DNA from: Salinicoccus luteus DSM 17002
GTDB taxonomy: Bacteria; Bacillota; Bacilli; Staphylococcales; Salinicoccaceae
DNA length: 64,000 nucleotides
Assembly: GCF_000712035.1 (NCBI RefSeq)
Contig: NZ_KL544008.1
Coordinates: 615,607-679,606, forward strand
Reading direction: 5' to 3'
Shown: positions 47,052-56,229 of the stretch, one piece after another
Layout: the number at the start of each line of letters is the position of its first letter
How positions within the stretch are numbered: position 1 is the first letter of the stretch
Notes under the pieces: model-generated
The model's input: only the letters and a program-made list of their open reading frames with translations
What the model was told of the DNA's origin: nothing
Database searches by the model: none
Position numbers and translations under genes: made by a program

Positions 47052-47735
47052 ATGCTGACTGAAGAGTTGAAGAATGAGGCGGAACCAATCATCGAAGCAA
47101 TCTATAATGACACTTTCATCCAGGGGCTGATACATGGAAACATCGATGCGGCTGCAGTCATCCATTATTTGAGGGCGGATTCACTTTACCTGGAGGAGTT
47201 TGCGAACCTCTATGCCATGCTGATTGCAAAATCCGACTCGAAGGATACTGTGAAATACCTTCTGGGACAGATGGAATTCCTGCTTGAAGGTGAAAGCGAA
47301 GCACATGAAGTACTGGCGCAGGCGGTCGATATACCCTATGAGGATATCATCCGGGACGGGGAGTGGTACCCATCCGCCGACCACTACATCAAGCATATGT
47401 ACTTCAATGCATTCACAAGAGAGAATATCGCATTCACTTTGAGTGCGATGGCACCCTGTCCATATGTCTACAGAAGGATTGCCGAGAAGGTGATGGCACG
47501 TCATACGTTTGAAGCGGACCATCCTTATCGCGGCTGGTTTGAATTCTACTCAAGGGACATGGACGATACACTCGATGTGATGCTGACGATAATCGATAAT
47601 GAAGCGGAAAGAATGCCGGATGAAGATATCGGGCAGCTAAAGAGGAATTTCATCGAAAGTACGGAACATGAAAGGCGCTTCTTCAATATGGCGGCGACGA
47701 AAGAGCGCTGGATGGAGGTGGATGTCCATGCATAG
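47052..47735 (+). CDS. tenA: Aminopyrimidine aminohydrolase (thiaminase II) TenA
   Basis: It salvages the pyrimidine moiety of degraded thiamine. The active Cys lies in MAPCPYVYRRIAEK and conserved aromatic and acidic residues in YRGWFEFYSRDMDD. The frame extends back through the riboswitch, but ATG 47052 follows GGAGAGA and gives 227 aa. First gene of the thiamine operon; it overlaps thiD by 8 nt. Confidence 0.95.
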   Translation: MLTEELKNEAEPIIEAIYNDTFIQGLIHGNIDAAAVIHYLRADSLYLEEFANLYAMLIAKSDSKDTVKYLLGQMEFLLEGESEAHEVLAQAVDIPYEDIIRDGEWYPSADHYIKHMYFNAFTRENIAFTLSAMAPCPYVYRRIAEKVMARHTFEADHPYRGWFEFYSRDMDDTLDVMLTIIDNEAERMPDEDIGQLKRNFIESTEHERRFFNMAATKERWMEVDVHA

Positions 47736-48534
47736 GATGCCAATTGCACTGACGGTGGCAGGGACGGACCCAACCGGTGGCGCAGGGGTGCTTGCAGACA
47801 GCAAGGCATTCCATTCGAGAGGCGTATACGGCATGGCGGCGGTGACTTCGCTGACTGCCCAGAATACGATGGGCGTGCAGGATGTGTTCAATGTTCCTGC
47901 AGAATTTCTGGAAAAGCAGCTCGAGAGCATATTCAGTGATGAAGTACCCCACGCGATGAAGACTGGAATGGTCGCGACTGTCGATATGATGGTGGTGGTT
48001 GCGAATATGGTGGAGGATCACAACATTCCCTTCGTCATCGATCCGGTCATGATCGCCACCAGTGGAGATGCCCTGATAGAGGAGGAGTCGATCGCGTTCC
48101 TCAGGAATACGCTGCTCCCTGCCGCACTTACCGTCACGCCGAACATCCACGAGGCAGAGAAGATTACAGGACATAAAATCGAACAGGAAGCGGACATCAG
48201 AAAGGCCGCCCGGATATTCCTTGATGAACTCGGGGTGCACAGTGTGACGATAAAGGGCGGACATCTGGAAGGGGATGCGGTGGATTATCTTTTTACGCAT
48301 GACGACACAGTCATTCTGAGTGAACCGCGTATAGAAACCAGCCACACACATGGCACAGGGTGCACGTTTTCTGCTGTAATGACGGCAGAACTCGCGAAAG
48401 GAAAGACGCTTGAAGAGAGTTTCCGTCTGGCAAAAAGATACATTACATCCGCCATTCGAAACAGTCCGGGCATCGGCAAGGGCAACGGTCCGGTCAACCA
48501 CTTCAGTTTCAGGGAGGAACAGGTTCATGAATAG
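47728..48534 (+). CDS. thiD: Hydroxymethylpyrimidine/phosphomethylpyrimidine kinase
   Basis: It phosphorylates HMP and HMP-P to HMP-PP. AGTDPTGGAGVLADSKAF, VIDPVM, VTPNIHEAEKITG and SHTHGTGCTFSAV (anion hole/catalytic) are present. Among three in-frame ATGs, 47728 lies 9 nt after GGAGG and gives 268 aa. It overlaps tenA and thiM by 8 nt each. Confidence 0.96.
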   Translation: MHRMPIALTVAGTDPTGGAGVLADSKAFHSRGVYGMAAVTSLTAQNTMGVQDVFNVPAEFLEKQLESIFSDEVPHAMKTGMVATVDMMVVVANMVEDHNIPFVIDPVMIATSGDALIEEESIAFLRNTLLPAALTVTPNIHEAEKITGHKIEQEADIRKAARIFLDELGVHSVTIKGGHLEGDAVDYLFTHDDTVILSEPRIETSHTHGTGCTFSAVMTAELAKGKTLEESFRLAKRYITSAIRNSPGIGKGNGPVNHFSFREEQVHE

Positions 48535-49312
48535 ATTGGAAAAAATGAGGAATGAAAATCCTCTGGTTGTCTGCATCACCAATGACGTGGTTAAAAACTT
48601 TACGGCAAATGGCATGCTGGCCATCGGCGCCTCTCCGATAATGAGCGGTGAAATCACGGAGTCAGAGGATCTGATGGAGGCGGCGTCAGCGTTATTGATC
48701 AACATCGGCACGGCGGACCGCGCAAAAGTGCATCTGATGGATGAAATGATGGAAGCGGCAGAGGAGAATGGTGTGCCCATCGTTTTCGACCCGGTCGGTT
48801 TCGGTGCATCGCGTTTCAGGGTGGATATCACGGAAGATCTGCTTGCCCGCCACAAAGTGGCACTCATCAAGGGCAACGCGGGAGAGATGCTGGCACTATC
48901 CGGGTCAGAAAGCCGGATGAAAGGTGTGGATTCCGTCGAATCGGCAAATACGACAGAAATCGCGGAGGCTGTCCACCGGAGATATGGCGTCCCGGCACTG
49001 GTCACTGGAGAGAAGGATGCACTGGCAACGGAGCACGGGGTGACAACGATGGCCAATGGACATGGTCTGCAGGGCAGGATTACAGGATCCGGATGTCTGC
49101 TTGGCGCCATTATTGCTGCATTCATCGGGACTGCGGATACTTTCGGCCGAGAGGCGGTTGTGGATGCTGTGAGCTACTACAATCTATGTGCTGAAGCGGC
49201 TGCAGGCAAATGTGCCATGCCGGCACCAGGCACATTCATAGCCGGCCTCATCGATGAACTGTATCTGAATGATGATACTCTGCTGGAAGACAGTATGGTG
49301 GGTGGCGTATGA
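48527..49312 (+). CDS. thiM: Hydroxyethylthiazole kinase
   Basis: It phosphorylates the thiazole moiety for thiamine salvage. The N-terminal VVCITNDVVKNFTANGMLAI, GASPIMS, FDPVGFGASRFR and the catalytic GSGCLLGAI are conserved. ATG 48527 follows AGGGAGG, giving 261 aa. It overlaps thiD by 8 nt and thiE by 4 nt. Confidence 0.96.
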   Translation: MNRLEKMRNENPLVVCITNDVVKNFTANGMLAIGASPIMSGEITESEDLMEAASALLINIGTADRAKVHLMDEMMEAAEENGVPIVFDPVGFGASRFRVDITEDLLARHKVALIKGNAGEMLALSGSESRMKGVDSVESANTTEIAEAVHRRYGVPALVTGEKDALATEHGVTTMANGHGLQGRITGSGCLLGAIIAAFIGTADTFGREAVVDAVSYYNLCAEAAAGKCAMPAPGTFIAGLIDELYLNDDTLLEDSMVGGV

Positions 49313-49935
49313 TGGACCGCGAACTGCTCAGGCTCTATTTCATCTGTGGCAGTGAGGATGCGAAAGGGGATGCGGTTGAGACCATACGCGAAGCACTGGA
49401 AGGCGGAGTAACCATGTTCCAGCTCAGGGAGAAGGGAATACATCCACTTGAGGGAGAAGCACTGGTTCAGTTCGCTTCTGAAATAAAGAAATTATGCAGA
49501 GAGTATGGTGTGCCGTTCATCGTTAATGATGATTGGAAATTGGCTGAAGCGGTGGATGCAGATGGCATCCATCTCGGTCAGGATGACATGGCAGTAGCCG
49601 ACCTCCCTGAATATTTCGATGATAAGATTATCGGTCTGTCTGTAAGGGACGCAGCGGAACTCGAAGTGAGCAGTCTTGAGAATGTCGACTACATCGGTAC
49701 AGGACCGGTGTTCAGCACACCTTCGAAGGCAGATGCAGGGACAGCAATCGGTGTCGAGGGTCTGGTCGAAATGAGGCGGATGATCGGTGATATGCCGATG
49801 GTCGCAATTGGAGGCATCGACCTGACCAACTATAAATCGTGTATGGATAGTGGCGCCGATGGCATCTCACTCATCTCCGCAATTGCCTGGGCAGAAGATA
49901 TAAAGGGTGTCATTTCCGAATTTCTCGATGGATAA
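49309..49935 (+). CDS. thiE: Thiamine-phosphate synthase
   Basis: It joins HMP-PP and thiazole phosphate to give thiamine phosphate. A TIM-barrel with FQLREKGI, FIVNDDWKLAEAVDADGIHL, GPVFSTPSKADAGTAIG and AIGGIDLTN. At 208 aa it is full length. It ends the riboswitch operon. De novo thiC/thiG and a dedicated transporter are not in the window, so this cluster is a salvage set. Confidence 0.96.
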   Translation: MMDRELLRLYFICGSEDAKGDAVETIREALEGGVTMFQLREKGIHPLEGEALVQFASEIKKLCREYGVPFIVNDDWKLAEAVDADGIHLGQDDMAVADLPEYFDDKIIGLSVRDAAELEVSSLENVDYIGTGPVFSTPSKADAGTAIGVEGLVEMRRMIGDMPMVAIGGIDLTNYKSCMDSGADGISLISAIAWAEDIKGVISEFLDG

Positions 49936-49982
49936 TTACGAAGAAATGCCCCTATTCACTTATATTGGGTAATACTTTAATA

Positions 49983-50081
49983 TTGAATTTGGATATTCAA
50001 GTAAATGGCGAAGAGACATTGAATGTCAGATTTGATGAATTCAATGAAGGTGACAGGACTTTTAGTGCCTATAAAGAATGA
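49983..50081 (+). other. possible 32-aa ORF or coding remnant
   Basis: A TTG-initiated frame reads MNLDIQVNGEETLNVRFDEF followed by NEGDRTFSAYKE. It resembles the C-terminal beta-strands of a secreted protein. No convincing ribosome binding site is present, and the frame stays open upstream to thiE, so it may be the tail of a deleted gene. No family is recognised. Confidence 0.25.
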
Positions 50082-50110
50082 TACTGGAAAAGCAAGGGAG
50101 CTATAAAATT

Positions 50111-50443
50111 ATGCCTGAAGTATATGGAAATACAATCGACGAACAGACACGCTGCATTCATTATCACTCTGCTGAAGACATCATTGCCATTAAGTTCAAA
50201 TGCTGCGGTAAGTATTATCCATGCTACAGGTGCCACGATGATAAAGAAGCGCACACCGTCATCCCTTGGGAAACAAATCAATATGATGAGTATGCCATAC
50301 TGTGCGGTGTGTGCGGAAGGGAACATACCATCAGCGAATATAAGAATACAGACAGATGTCTGCAGTGCAGTTCCGAGTTCAACGCGGGATGCAAGTTGCA
50401 TCACCATATCTATTTTGAAGAAAACAATAATAGAAAACCATAA
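50111..50443 (+). CDS. CHY zinc finger protein
   Basis: A 110-aa protein rich in Cys and His: QTRCIHYHSAEDIIAIKFKC continues CGKYYPCYRCHDD, and CGVCGREHTISEY with CLQCSSEF follows. This spacing is that of CHY-type zinc fingers, which bind several zinc ions; bacterial members are uncharacterised. ATG 50111 is chosen because GGGAG precedes it and the upstream in-frame ATG (50078) lacks a site. A terminator follows and is shared with the convergent antiporter. Confidence 0.85.
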   Translation: MPEVYGNTIDEQTRCIHYHSAEDIIAIKFKCCGKYYPCYRCHDDKEAHTVIPWETNQYDEYAILCGVCGREHTISEYKNTDRCLQCSSEFNAGCKLHHHIYFEENNNRKP

Positions 50444-50445
50444 TG

Positions 50446-50481
50446 AAAAGCCTCTGTCCATTCAACTGGAAGAGGCTTTTT
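50446..50481. terminator. terminator between the CHY gene and antiporter
   Basis: A 10-bp stem, AAAAGCCTCT / AGAGGCTTTT, with a 15-nt loop is followed by TTCAG. It is symmetrical enough to act on both convergent genes. Confidence 0.75.
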
Positions 50482-50495
50482 CAGTTCAAAAAGCA

Positions 50496-51695
50496 TCATT
50501 TGATCAATTTTTTGGACAAAGGCGAAACACCCAGGCTCTGGATGACAAGTGAGAGGAAAACAGCTGCGAAACCAAGTGAAATGATGATATCCGCATCTCC
50601 GGAGTTGGTTTCGGAGTACAGGCTCAGAATCAGGTAGACCGACATGGAGCCTTTCAGTCCAGACCATGATATGAGTACCGATTCTCTCCAATTGATTTTG
50701 TGTCGCCATTTGGAAAACATTTGTGTAGTCCCCATAATTACAATAAAACGAACTATCAATGACAGGACAAAGACAATGATGGCAAAGCCCCATGAATCAA
50801 AAAGGAGTGTATCTGCTGCCTGTATTCCAATCAACAGAAAGAGCAGTGAGAGGATGGAAGGTTCGATAATCCCCCAAAAGCCATCCAATGATTCCCGGAA
50901 GTGCTCTTCCCTGCTTGCGGTGCCATACTCGAACGACAGCATTATTCCGGCAAATACGGTGGCGAGCACACCCGACACACCGATTGCTTCAGCAAGGTTG
51001 AATATGCCGTAGGCCAGTATGATGCTGAGCATCACCTGATACTGCCTATGATGGGTGAAGTGGACCGCTTTAGCCATCAGCCAACCAAACATTACACCAA
51101 GTGCAACGCCTCCCAGCGAAACGAGAAGGAATTCTACGATGAAGGAGAATAGCGAGACGGAACGGCTGTTGGCAAACATGCCTGCAAGTACACTGAAGAT
51201 GACGATGCTGGTGCCATCGTTAATCATCGATTCCCCCTCTACTACATCCGCCACCTTTTCGTCCCCTGAGGCTTTTTTGATAACCGAGACGACTGAAACC
51301 GGGTCAGTGGGTGTAAGAATCGCAGCAAGCAGCATTGCGCCTATAAAAGGGATGGATACAAATGGCCCGCTGAGTGCATATATGGCAGCACCAAGAAGGG
51401 CGACAGTCATCATAATGCCAGCAGTTGCAAGGAAAACGATGATACCCCCGTTCTTCCTGAGTCCATCCGCTGGAAACTGATAGGCGGATGTAAAGAGAAG
51501 CGCCGGCAGGAAAACATGATAGATCATCTGTCCCGATACTTCTATCGTGGAGAAATATGGTATGAAGTAAAGGCTGATGCCCAGCATCAGGAGAATGATG
51601 GGTACAGGAAAGTTTTCCTGCTTTTTATCGATTGTGAATATAATATAGCCAATAAGTAAAAGTAGAACAATCTGTGATGTTGTCAAAATCCTCAC
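50496..51695 (-). CDS. CPA1-family Na+(K+)/H+ antiporter
   Basis: A 399-aa polytopic protein with about 12 hydrophobic segments. The ion-site motifs are LTPTDPVSVVSVIKK and GESMINDGTSIVIFSV, and VSGVLATVFAGIM and the late SWSGLKGSMSVYL are typical of NhaP/CPA1 exchangers. A C-terminal regulatory domain is missing, as in short bacterial members. The start is GTG 51695, or possibly TTG 51686. A role in Na+/pH homeostasis suits a salt-tolerant host. Confidence 0.9.
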   Translation of the reverse strand: MRILTTSQIVLLLLIGYIIFTIDKKQENFPVPIILLMLGISLYFIPYFSTIEVSGQMIYHVFLPALLFTSAYQFPADGLRKNGGIIVFLATAGIMMTVALLGAAIYALSGPFVSIPFIGAMLLAAILTPTDPVSVVSVIKKASGDEKVADVVEGESMINDGTSIVIFSVLAGMFANSRSVSLFSFIVEFLLVSLGGVALGVMFGWLMAKAVHFTHHRQYQVMLSIILAYGIFNLAEAIGVSGVLATVFAGIMLSFEYGTASREEHFRESLDGFWGIIEPSILSLLFLLIGIQAADTLLFDSWGFAIIVFVLSLIVRFIVIMGTTQMFSKWRHKINWRESVLISWSGLKGSMSVYLILSLYSETNSGDADIIISLGFAAVFLSLVIQSLGVSPLSKKLIK

Positions 51696-51923
51696 TTCCT
51701 GAAAAAAATGATACCTTCCAATTCCCCTTGAAATCCTGCATAAACTATCAAAGTGGCCAGAAAGTCAGAAAAGAAGAAACAACTCCAATAAAAAGAGGAG
51801 AAGTGATCTGCTATAAAGAAATCATGCTAAAATAATTTTCAAGGACTTGATATGGATTGCTTCCAATACCGTCATTCATGAAAAGGAAGAGTTAATTATG
51901 GATCGAGTCAGAAGGAGTTGTTA

Positions 51924-53290
51924 ATGGAAAGAAAAAAGAAACTGATATACCCGGCGATTTGGCGCTGGCACTTTTATGCAGGGATTGTCATCGCACCCCT
52001 TCTGCTTGTGCTGGCTGTTACCGGTGGGGGCTATCTATTCAAACATGATATTGAAGACACCTTGTATGCCGACTATTATGAAGTGACACCTTCCGGTACA
52101 CCGATAGCTGCACAGGCACAGGTGGATGCTGCCCTTGATGAAATTGACGGGAGTGTGATGAGGTTCCGCCCCGGGGAATCCGATGTGCGATCTGCAGAAG
52201 TGGGAATTGCTACGGAACAGGGGGAATCATTTACAGTATTCATCAATCCATACAACGGGGAAGTACTCGGAACTTTAAATGATGGGCACCGGCTGATGGA
52301 TCGGATAGAAGAAATACACGGCGAGCTCATGGCAGGGACTGCTGGAGACCGGATTGTGGAGCTTGCTGCTGCTGGACAATCATACTCATCGTCTCAGGCC
52401 TGTATCTCTGGTTCCCAAGAAAGAGAGGAAAATTGTGGGGGACCCTTCTTCCGCGATTCAGGAAGGGGTCCCGAATACTCGTTCGCGACCTGCATGCGGT
52501 ACCGGCTTTGTGGTGGTCCGGCGGATTAATCTTCTTTCTGCTCAGCGGCCTTTTGTGGAGTAGGTTCTGGGGCAATGGAGTTCAGCACCTTACCACAAGC
52601 AGTGGTGCAGGTTATCCGCCTTCCATATGGATAGGAGAAGCGCCTGAGTCCGATGTAAAAACGGAAGAGGTAGCCGATGTATCCTGGACGGCTGAAAATC
52701 TGCCCGTGCCGGACTCTGAAATCATTTCCGGCTACGCGCAAATATCCATCGATGATGTCGTTCAAGAGGCAGAACGGCTCGATGTACATCCGACATATAA
52801 CGTGTTCTACCCGAATGCGCCAGAAGGGGTATTTACACTTTCCACATTTCCAAATCAGGCTCAGGACGAAGCGACTGTCCATATCGACCAATATACAGGT
52901 GTCACAATAGCCGACTATCAGTTTGATGACTACGGTGCTATTGGAAAAATCATGGCATTGGGCATAACGATGCACAAAGGACTGCAGTTCGGCATCATCA
53001 ATCAATTGTTCGGTCTCCTGATCTGCCTCGGTCTCGTAGGGATGGTCTTCAGCGGGTTTTGGCTATGGCTCAGAAGAAAGCCGAAGGGAAACAGTGGGGC
53101 GCCGAAATCAGATGGCATCATAAGATATAAAGTTCCATTCTCCATACTCATCATACTGGGAGTGATTTTCCCATTGGCAGGCATCTCGATGGTCATCATC
53201 TTCCTTATGGATGTTATGATCATCCAGAGAATTGGCAAACTCAGAGATTGGTTTAATGCTGACAAGGGGAAGGTGGATAAGAATGTATAA
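51924..53290 (+). pseudogene. PepSY-associated membrane protein, frameshifted
   Basis: The N-terminal part (IWRWHFYAGIVIAPLLLVLA onward) and the C-terminal part (WTIILIVSGLYLWFPRK to the end) are in different frames. The break lies in the GCT-repeat stretch at about 52364-52376, where frame 1 reads ELAAAGQSY and stops at 52529. A single missing base restores ELAA-x-WTIIL. Rejoined, the product is about 455 aa with four membrane helices and PepSY domains, as in the PepSY_TM family linked to metal or reductase systems. AAGGAG precedes ATG 51924. It is inactive unless the shift is a sequencing error. Confidence 0.85.
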
Positions 53291-53736
53291 ATTTCTTGTG
53301 CTTCTGCTAGCCGTTATAACACTGGCAGCATGCAATATAGATAATCATGAAGACTATAACACTTTGCCCGCTGTCACCGTCAGTGTAAATACTGGAGAAG
53401 TTATAGAAGCTGCTGATAACCAGCCCATCTATGTAGAAATCACTGAAAGTGAAGTTCCGGTGGAGGATGCAGAAGTGGAAATCGAGGTATGGAGAGCAGT
53501 GGATGATGAAAAATCGGCTGAAAAATATAAACTCCTCCATGACGAAGGTATATACGCAACAGCTATTGATATCCGGGAAGAAGGCTTGTATTAATGCCAA
53601 GGCAAACGTCATTTCAGGAGACATCACCGCTGCGCCTATAAAGTATTTTTCAGTCGGTGACTTGACTCACGAAGAGCACATCATCTTGGAATCGCTCGGC
53701 GCCCATGACAGTGAAAATCATGAAGGCCACCATTGA
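53283..53736 (+). pseudogene. YtkA/FixH-like lipoprotein, frameshifted
   Basis: MYKFLVLLLAVITLAACNID is a lipoprotein signal with lipobox LAAC. A beta-rich domain follows (VSVNTGEVIEAADNQPIYVE, EDAEVEIEVW). The frame stops at 53594 after EEGLY, but the sequence continues in the next frame as NAKANVISGDI...DLTHEEHIILESLG and a His-rich end, HDSENHEGHH. Removing one T in TATTAAT (around 53589-53594) rejoins them into about 150 aa. It overlaps the PepSY pseudogene by 8 nt, so both genes of this operon are disrupted. Confidence 0.8.
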
Positions 53737-53772
53737 TGATTTTGTCAATCCCGGGAAATCAAGGAGGAGAAT

Positions 53773-54375
53773 ATGGAAAATTGGCTGACGGATATAATGA
53801 ATGATTTCGGATATATTGGCATTGCATTTCTGATTGCTGTTGAGAATATCTTTCCCCCCATACCCTCTGAAGTCGTGCTGACATTCGGTGGTTTCATGAC
53901 TACACAGTCAAACTTGGGCATTACAGGAGTTGTCATTGCAGCAACCGCAGGATCTGTCGGAGGTGCTGTCGTATTGTACTTTCTCGGCAGCCAGCTCGGT
54001 GTAGAAAGATTGGAGAGGATAGTGGGCAGATGGGGGCATGTTCTTCGACTCGAGAAGGCGGACATCCATAAGGCCCAGGGGTGGTTTGACAAATACGGCT
54101 ATTGGACAGTATTCTTCTGCCGTTTCATCCCATTGATGCGCAGCTTGATTTCCATTCCTGCCGGCATGGCAAAAATGAATATCATTCCGTTCCTTTTGCT
54201 GACAACTGCAGGTACACTGATTTGGAATGTGGTTCTGGTCTATCTTGGTGCCTCCGTCGGCAATTCATGGCAGACGATCGTAGACTATATGAATGTGTAC
54301 TCCAGAATCGTCTATGCGATATTGATTATCCTTGCGCTCATTCTCATCTATCTGTTCATAAGGAAGAAGAAATGA
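53773..54375 (+). CDS. DedA family membrane protein
   Basis: A 200-aa protein of the DedA/VTT family, whose members act as lipid transporters or affect membrane potential and undecaprenyl phosphate recycling. ENIFPPIPSEVVLTFGGF is the re-entrant loop, and FFCRFIPLMRSLISIPAG the conserved Arg-containing motif. Five or six hydrophobic segments are visible. AAGGAGG lies upstream of the ATG. It is intact despite following two pseudogenes. Confidence 0.92.
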   Translation: MENWLTDIMNDFGYIGIAFLIAVENIFPPIPSEVVLTFGGFMTTQSNLGITGVVIAATAGSVGGAVVLYFLGSQLGVERLERIVGRWGHVLRLEKADIHKAQGWFDKYGYWTVFFCRFIPLMRSLISIPAGMAKMNIIPFLLLTTAGTLIWNVVLVYLGASVGNSWQTIVDYMNVYSRIVYAILIILALILIYLFIRKKK

Positions 54376-54390
54376 GTTGGAATAATGAAG

Positions 54391-54432
54391 CCACCAGCCT
54401 GCCACTCTAGCATGCAGCCGGCAGGCTGGTGG
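54391..54432. terminator. strong hairpin between dedA and S41 gene
   Basis: A perfect 13-bp GC-rich stem, CCACCAGCCTGCC / GGCAGGCTGGTGG, with a 16-nt loop lies between convergent genes. A T-run is lacking on both sides, so it may act as an mRNA 3' barrier more than as a classical terminator. Confidence 0.6.
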
Positions 54433-54467
54433 TATGTTCAAACATAAGGAGTCGTAATTACTGCAAT

Positions 54468-55733
54468 TTATTCTTCCAGGAATTCCAATGCTTTTTTCAA
54501 ATCCATATCTTCGCAAGTATGTTTAGAAGTCCATGGTATATAGATTTCCGGATGGATGACGGAAACAGCCTCACCAGCAGTTCTTTTATTCACGCCTGCC
54601 ATCCTTGAAGTCGAGTACCACAATTCAAATAGATCTTCCCACTCTTCGATGACAAGATTGGAGTAGTCATTGACCCCTGCAGTCGCCCGGCCCATGACTG
54701 TAGCTTTGGGAGATTCCTTGCAGAATTCAATCAAGGCTTCAGACGCGCTGGCACAGTGCACATCAGATAGAGCGACGACCTTTTTAGGAAAAGCCTTTCC
54801 CTGAATATTGATGGTGGGTGTCTCATCCTCCAATATTTTGAAGCCTTGTCCAACATTCTTCTTCATGTCCTCCACATATTTATTCAAGTTCTTTTTGATC
54901 GTTTCATCATTGATGTTTTCAAGGAACTGACCAAACACCTTTGCCGTCAGTTCGACATTCCGCCGGGTACAGTTGAACTCTTGGATTGAATCCTCAAGCG
55001 AAATTGAGTTCTCTCCTTCCGGAAAGAGGTAGGGCAGCAGATTCCTGAATGCCAGATCACTGCCGCCACTGTTTTCCCTGACATCGATGATGAGTTTTTC
55101 AGCAGTATCCAATTCCCCTTCATATTGCTCAAGCAGCATCTCTACAGCTTTTACATCGCCGAACGAGGGGAGGGACATGAAAAGTACATCATCATTAAGC
55201 TTGTCCACTTTAAATCTGGGCTTCCGATCCTGTTGTGCAAACTGCTTCAGCTCCAACATCTTTATTGTCCCATCCCTCGCTTCAACTTCACAGCTGGTAT
55301 ACCTTTGGATAATCGGCTTCCAGTTTTCCCTCTCTGCCACGGTTTCGAACAGTTCCCTTGCGTGTTTTTCAACAAGTACACTGATCGGTACATCATCCAA
55401 AGAAAGGAGGGCATCACCAGTCTCCAGGCGGTCCTCATCCGTCACTTCAGTGACATGAAGCTTATCATCAAACCGCCTTGTGCTGAACCCATTATGATAT
55501 ATATTGTGTTTTTCGTTGTCCTTCAACCTGAAGTACATGTGGCGGTCCTTGAAGTCGAGCAGATAATCCTCCACAATTTCCTGGAATGTCCCAGCATCGA
55601 GCACATCTTCATCTTCCATTCTTTTTATCCAAGTCCTATACTTTTCAGGCTCATCCCAGCCTTTCTTGTCCAAATGGCCGAAATAATCATTATGTGTGAT
55701 TGAGATGACGTCATCAAAGATTTCTGTATACAT
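54468..55733 (-). CDS. S41-like (C-terminal processing) peptidase
   Basis: A 421-aa protein with a tail-specific protease-like core: a PDZ-like part (TGDALLSLDDVPISVLVEKH), then FMSLPSFGDVKAVEMLL, LIIDVRENSGGSDLAFRNLL and the nucleophile region ALSDVHCASASEALIEFC. No signal peptide is seen, so it may act in the cytoplasm, which is unusual for the family. ATG 55733 with AGGAGG is chosen over the longer frame. It lies 29 nt after the ASCH gene on the same strand. Confidence 0.85.
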   Translation of the reverse strand: MYTEIFDDVISITHNDYFGHLDKKGWDEPEKYRTWIKRMEDEDVLDAGTFQEIVEDYLLDFKDRHMYFRLKDNEKHNIYHNGFSTRRFDDKLHVTEVTDEDRLETGDALLSLDDVPISVLVEKHARELFETVAERENWKPIIQRYTSCEVEARDGTIKMLELKQFAQQDRKPRFKVDKLNDDVLFMSLPSFGDVKAVEMLLEQYEGELDTAEKLIIDVRENSGGSDLAFRNLLPYLFPEGENSISLEDSIQEFNCTRRNVELTAKVFGQFLENINDETIKKNLNKYVEDMKKNVGQGFKILEDETPTINIQGKAFPKKVVALSDVHCASASEALIEFCKESPKATVMGRATAGVNDYSNLVIEEWEDLFELWYSTSRMAGVNKRTAGEAVSVIHPEIYIPWTSKHTCEDMDLKKALEFLEE

Positions 55734-55762
55734 GGTGCCTCCTGTTTGGATTTTTTGAACTG

Positions 55763-56107
55763 TCACTTCAGCAGTCTGATGCTGATGGCAAGTGTGCCCC
55801 ATTCAGTCTCCTGTTGCTGCGTGTATATTTTATAGGTGTTCTCAACCATTTCTTCTATTGTCCGGTTATCAGCATCCATATCCTTTGCGGGAATATCGCT
55901 GTACATATCTTTGAAAGTAGGGTAGGTATGTAGGGCTGTCACTTCTACGGTCAAAGTTTCACCATCTTCGGGGAGCTTCGTGAACCTGATGGTGTCTCCG
56001 ACATCAATTTCCCTTCTTTTTGGGTCATTCAGCCTTACTTCCACTGTTTTATGTCCGGCTTTCATTGAGTTGAAGGGTGCTTCATACAATCCCATGCTGT
56101 GCTCCAT
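55763..56107 (-). CDS. ASCH/PUA-like domain protein
   Basis: A 114-aa protein with the ASCH pattern: MGLYEAPFNSMKAGHKTVEV starts the fold, RLNDPKRREIDVGDTIRFTK is the conserved GD-containing strand, and VEVTALHTYPTFKDMYSD follows. ASCH domains are RNA-binding-like beta barrels, and some hydrolyse modified nucleosides. It is cotranscribed with the S41 gene. Confidence 0.85.
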   Translation of the reverse strand: MEHSMGLYEAPFNSMKAGHKTVEVRLNDPKRREIDVGDTIRFTKLPEDGETLTVEVTALHTYPTFKDMYSDIPAKDMDADNRTIEEMVENTYKIYTQQQETEWGTLAISIRLLK

Positions 56108-56229
56108 TTTCTGGTCTCCATTCAGATCAATTTTAATTGTGGGAATTCCAAAACCCGATTACTATATATGGTAACATATAAATAAGTGAAAATTTAGAAA
56201 AAATAAGTTGTAGAAGGGGCCTGCTAATT

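Noticed and set aside
47683..49125. 480-aa frame on the minus strand antisense to thiD and thiM
   Set aside because: It overlaps well-supported thiD/thiM, has no family motif or ribosome binding site, and is explained by codon bias on the other strand.
52360..52376. programmed frameshift in the PepSY gene
   Set aside because: The CTTGCTGCTGCTGG stretch does not form an X-XXY-YYZ slippery heptamer and no downstream pseudoknot was seen; a simple indel is more likely.
52354..52563. 69-aa frame around the PepSY break
   Set aside because: It is the third frame at the frameshift; the true continuation WTIILIVSGLYLWFP is in the frame joining 52382 onward.
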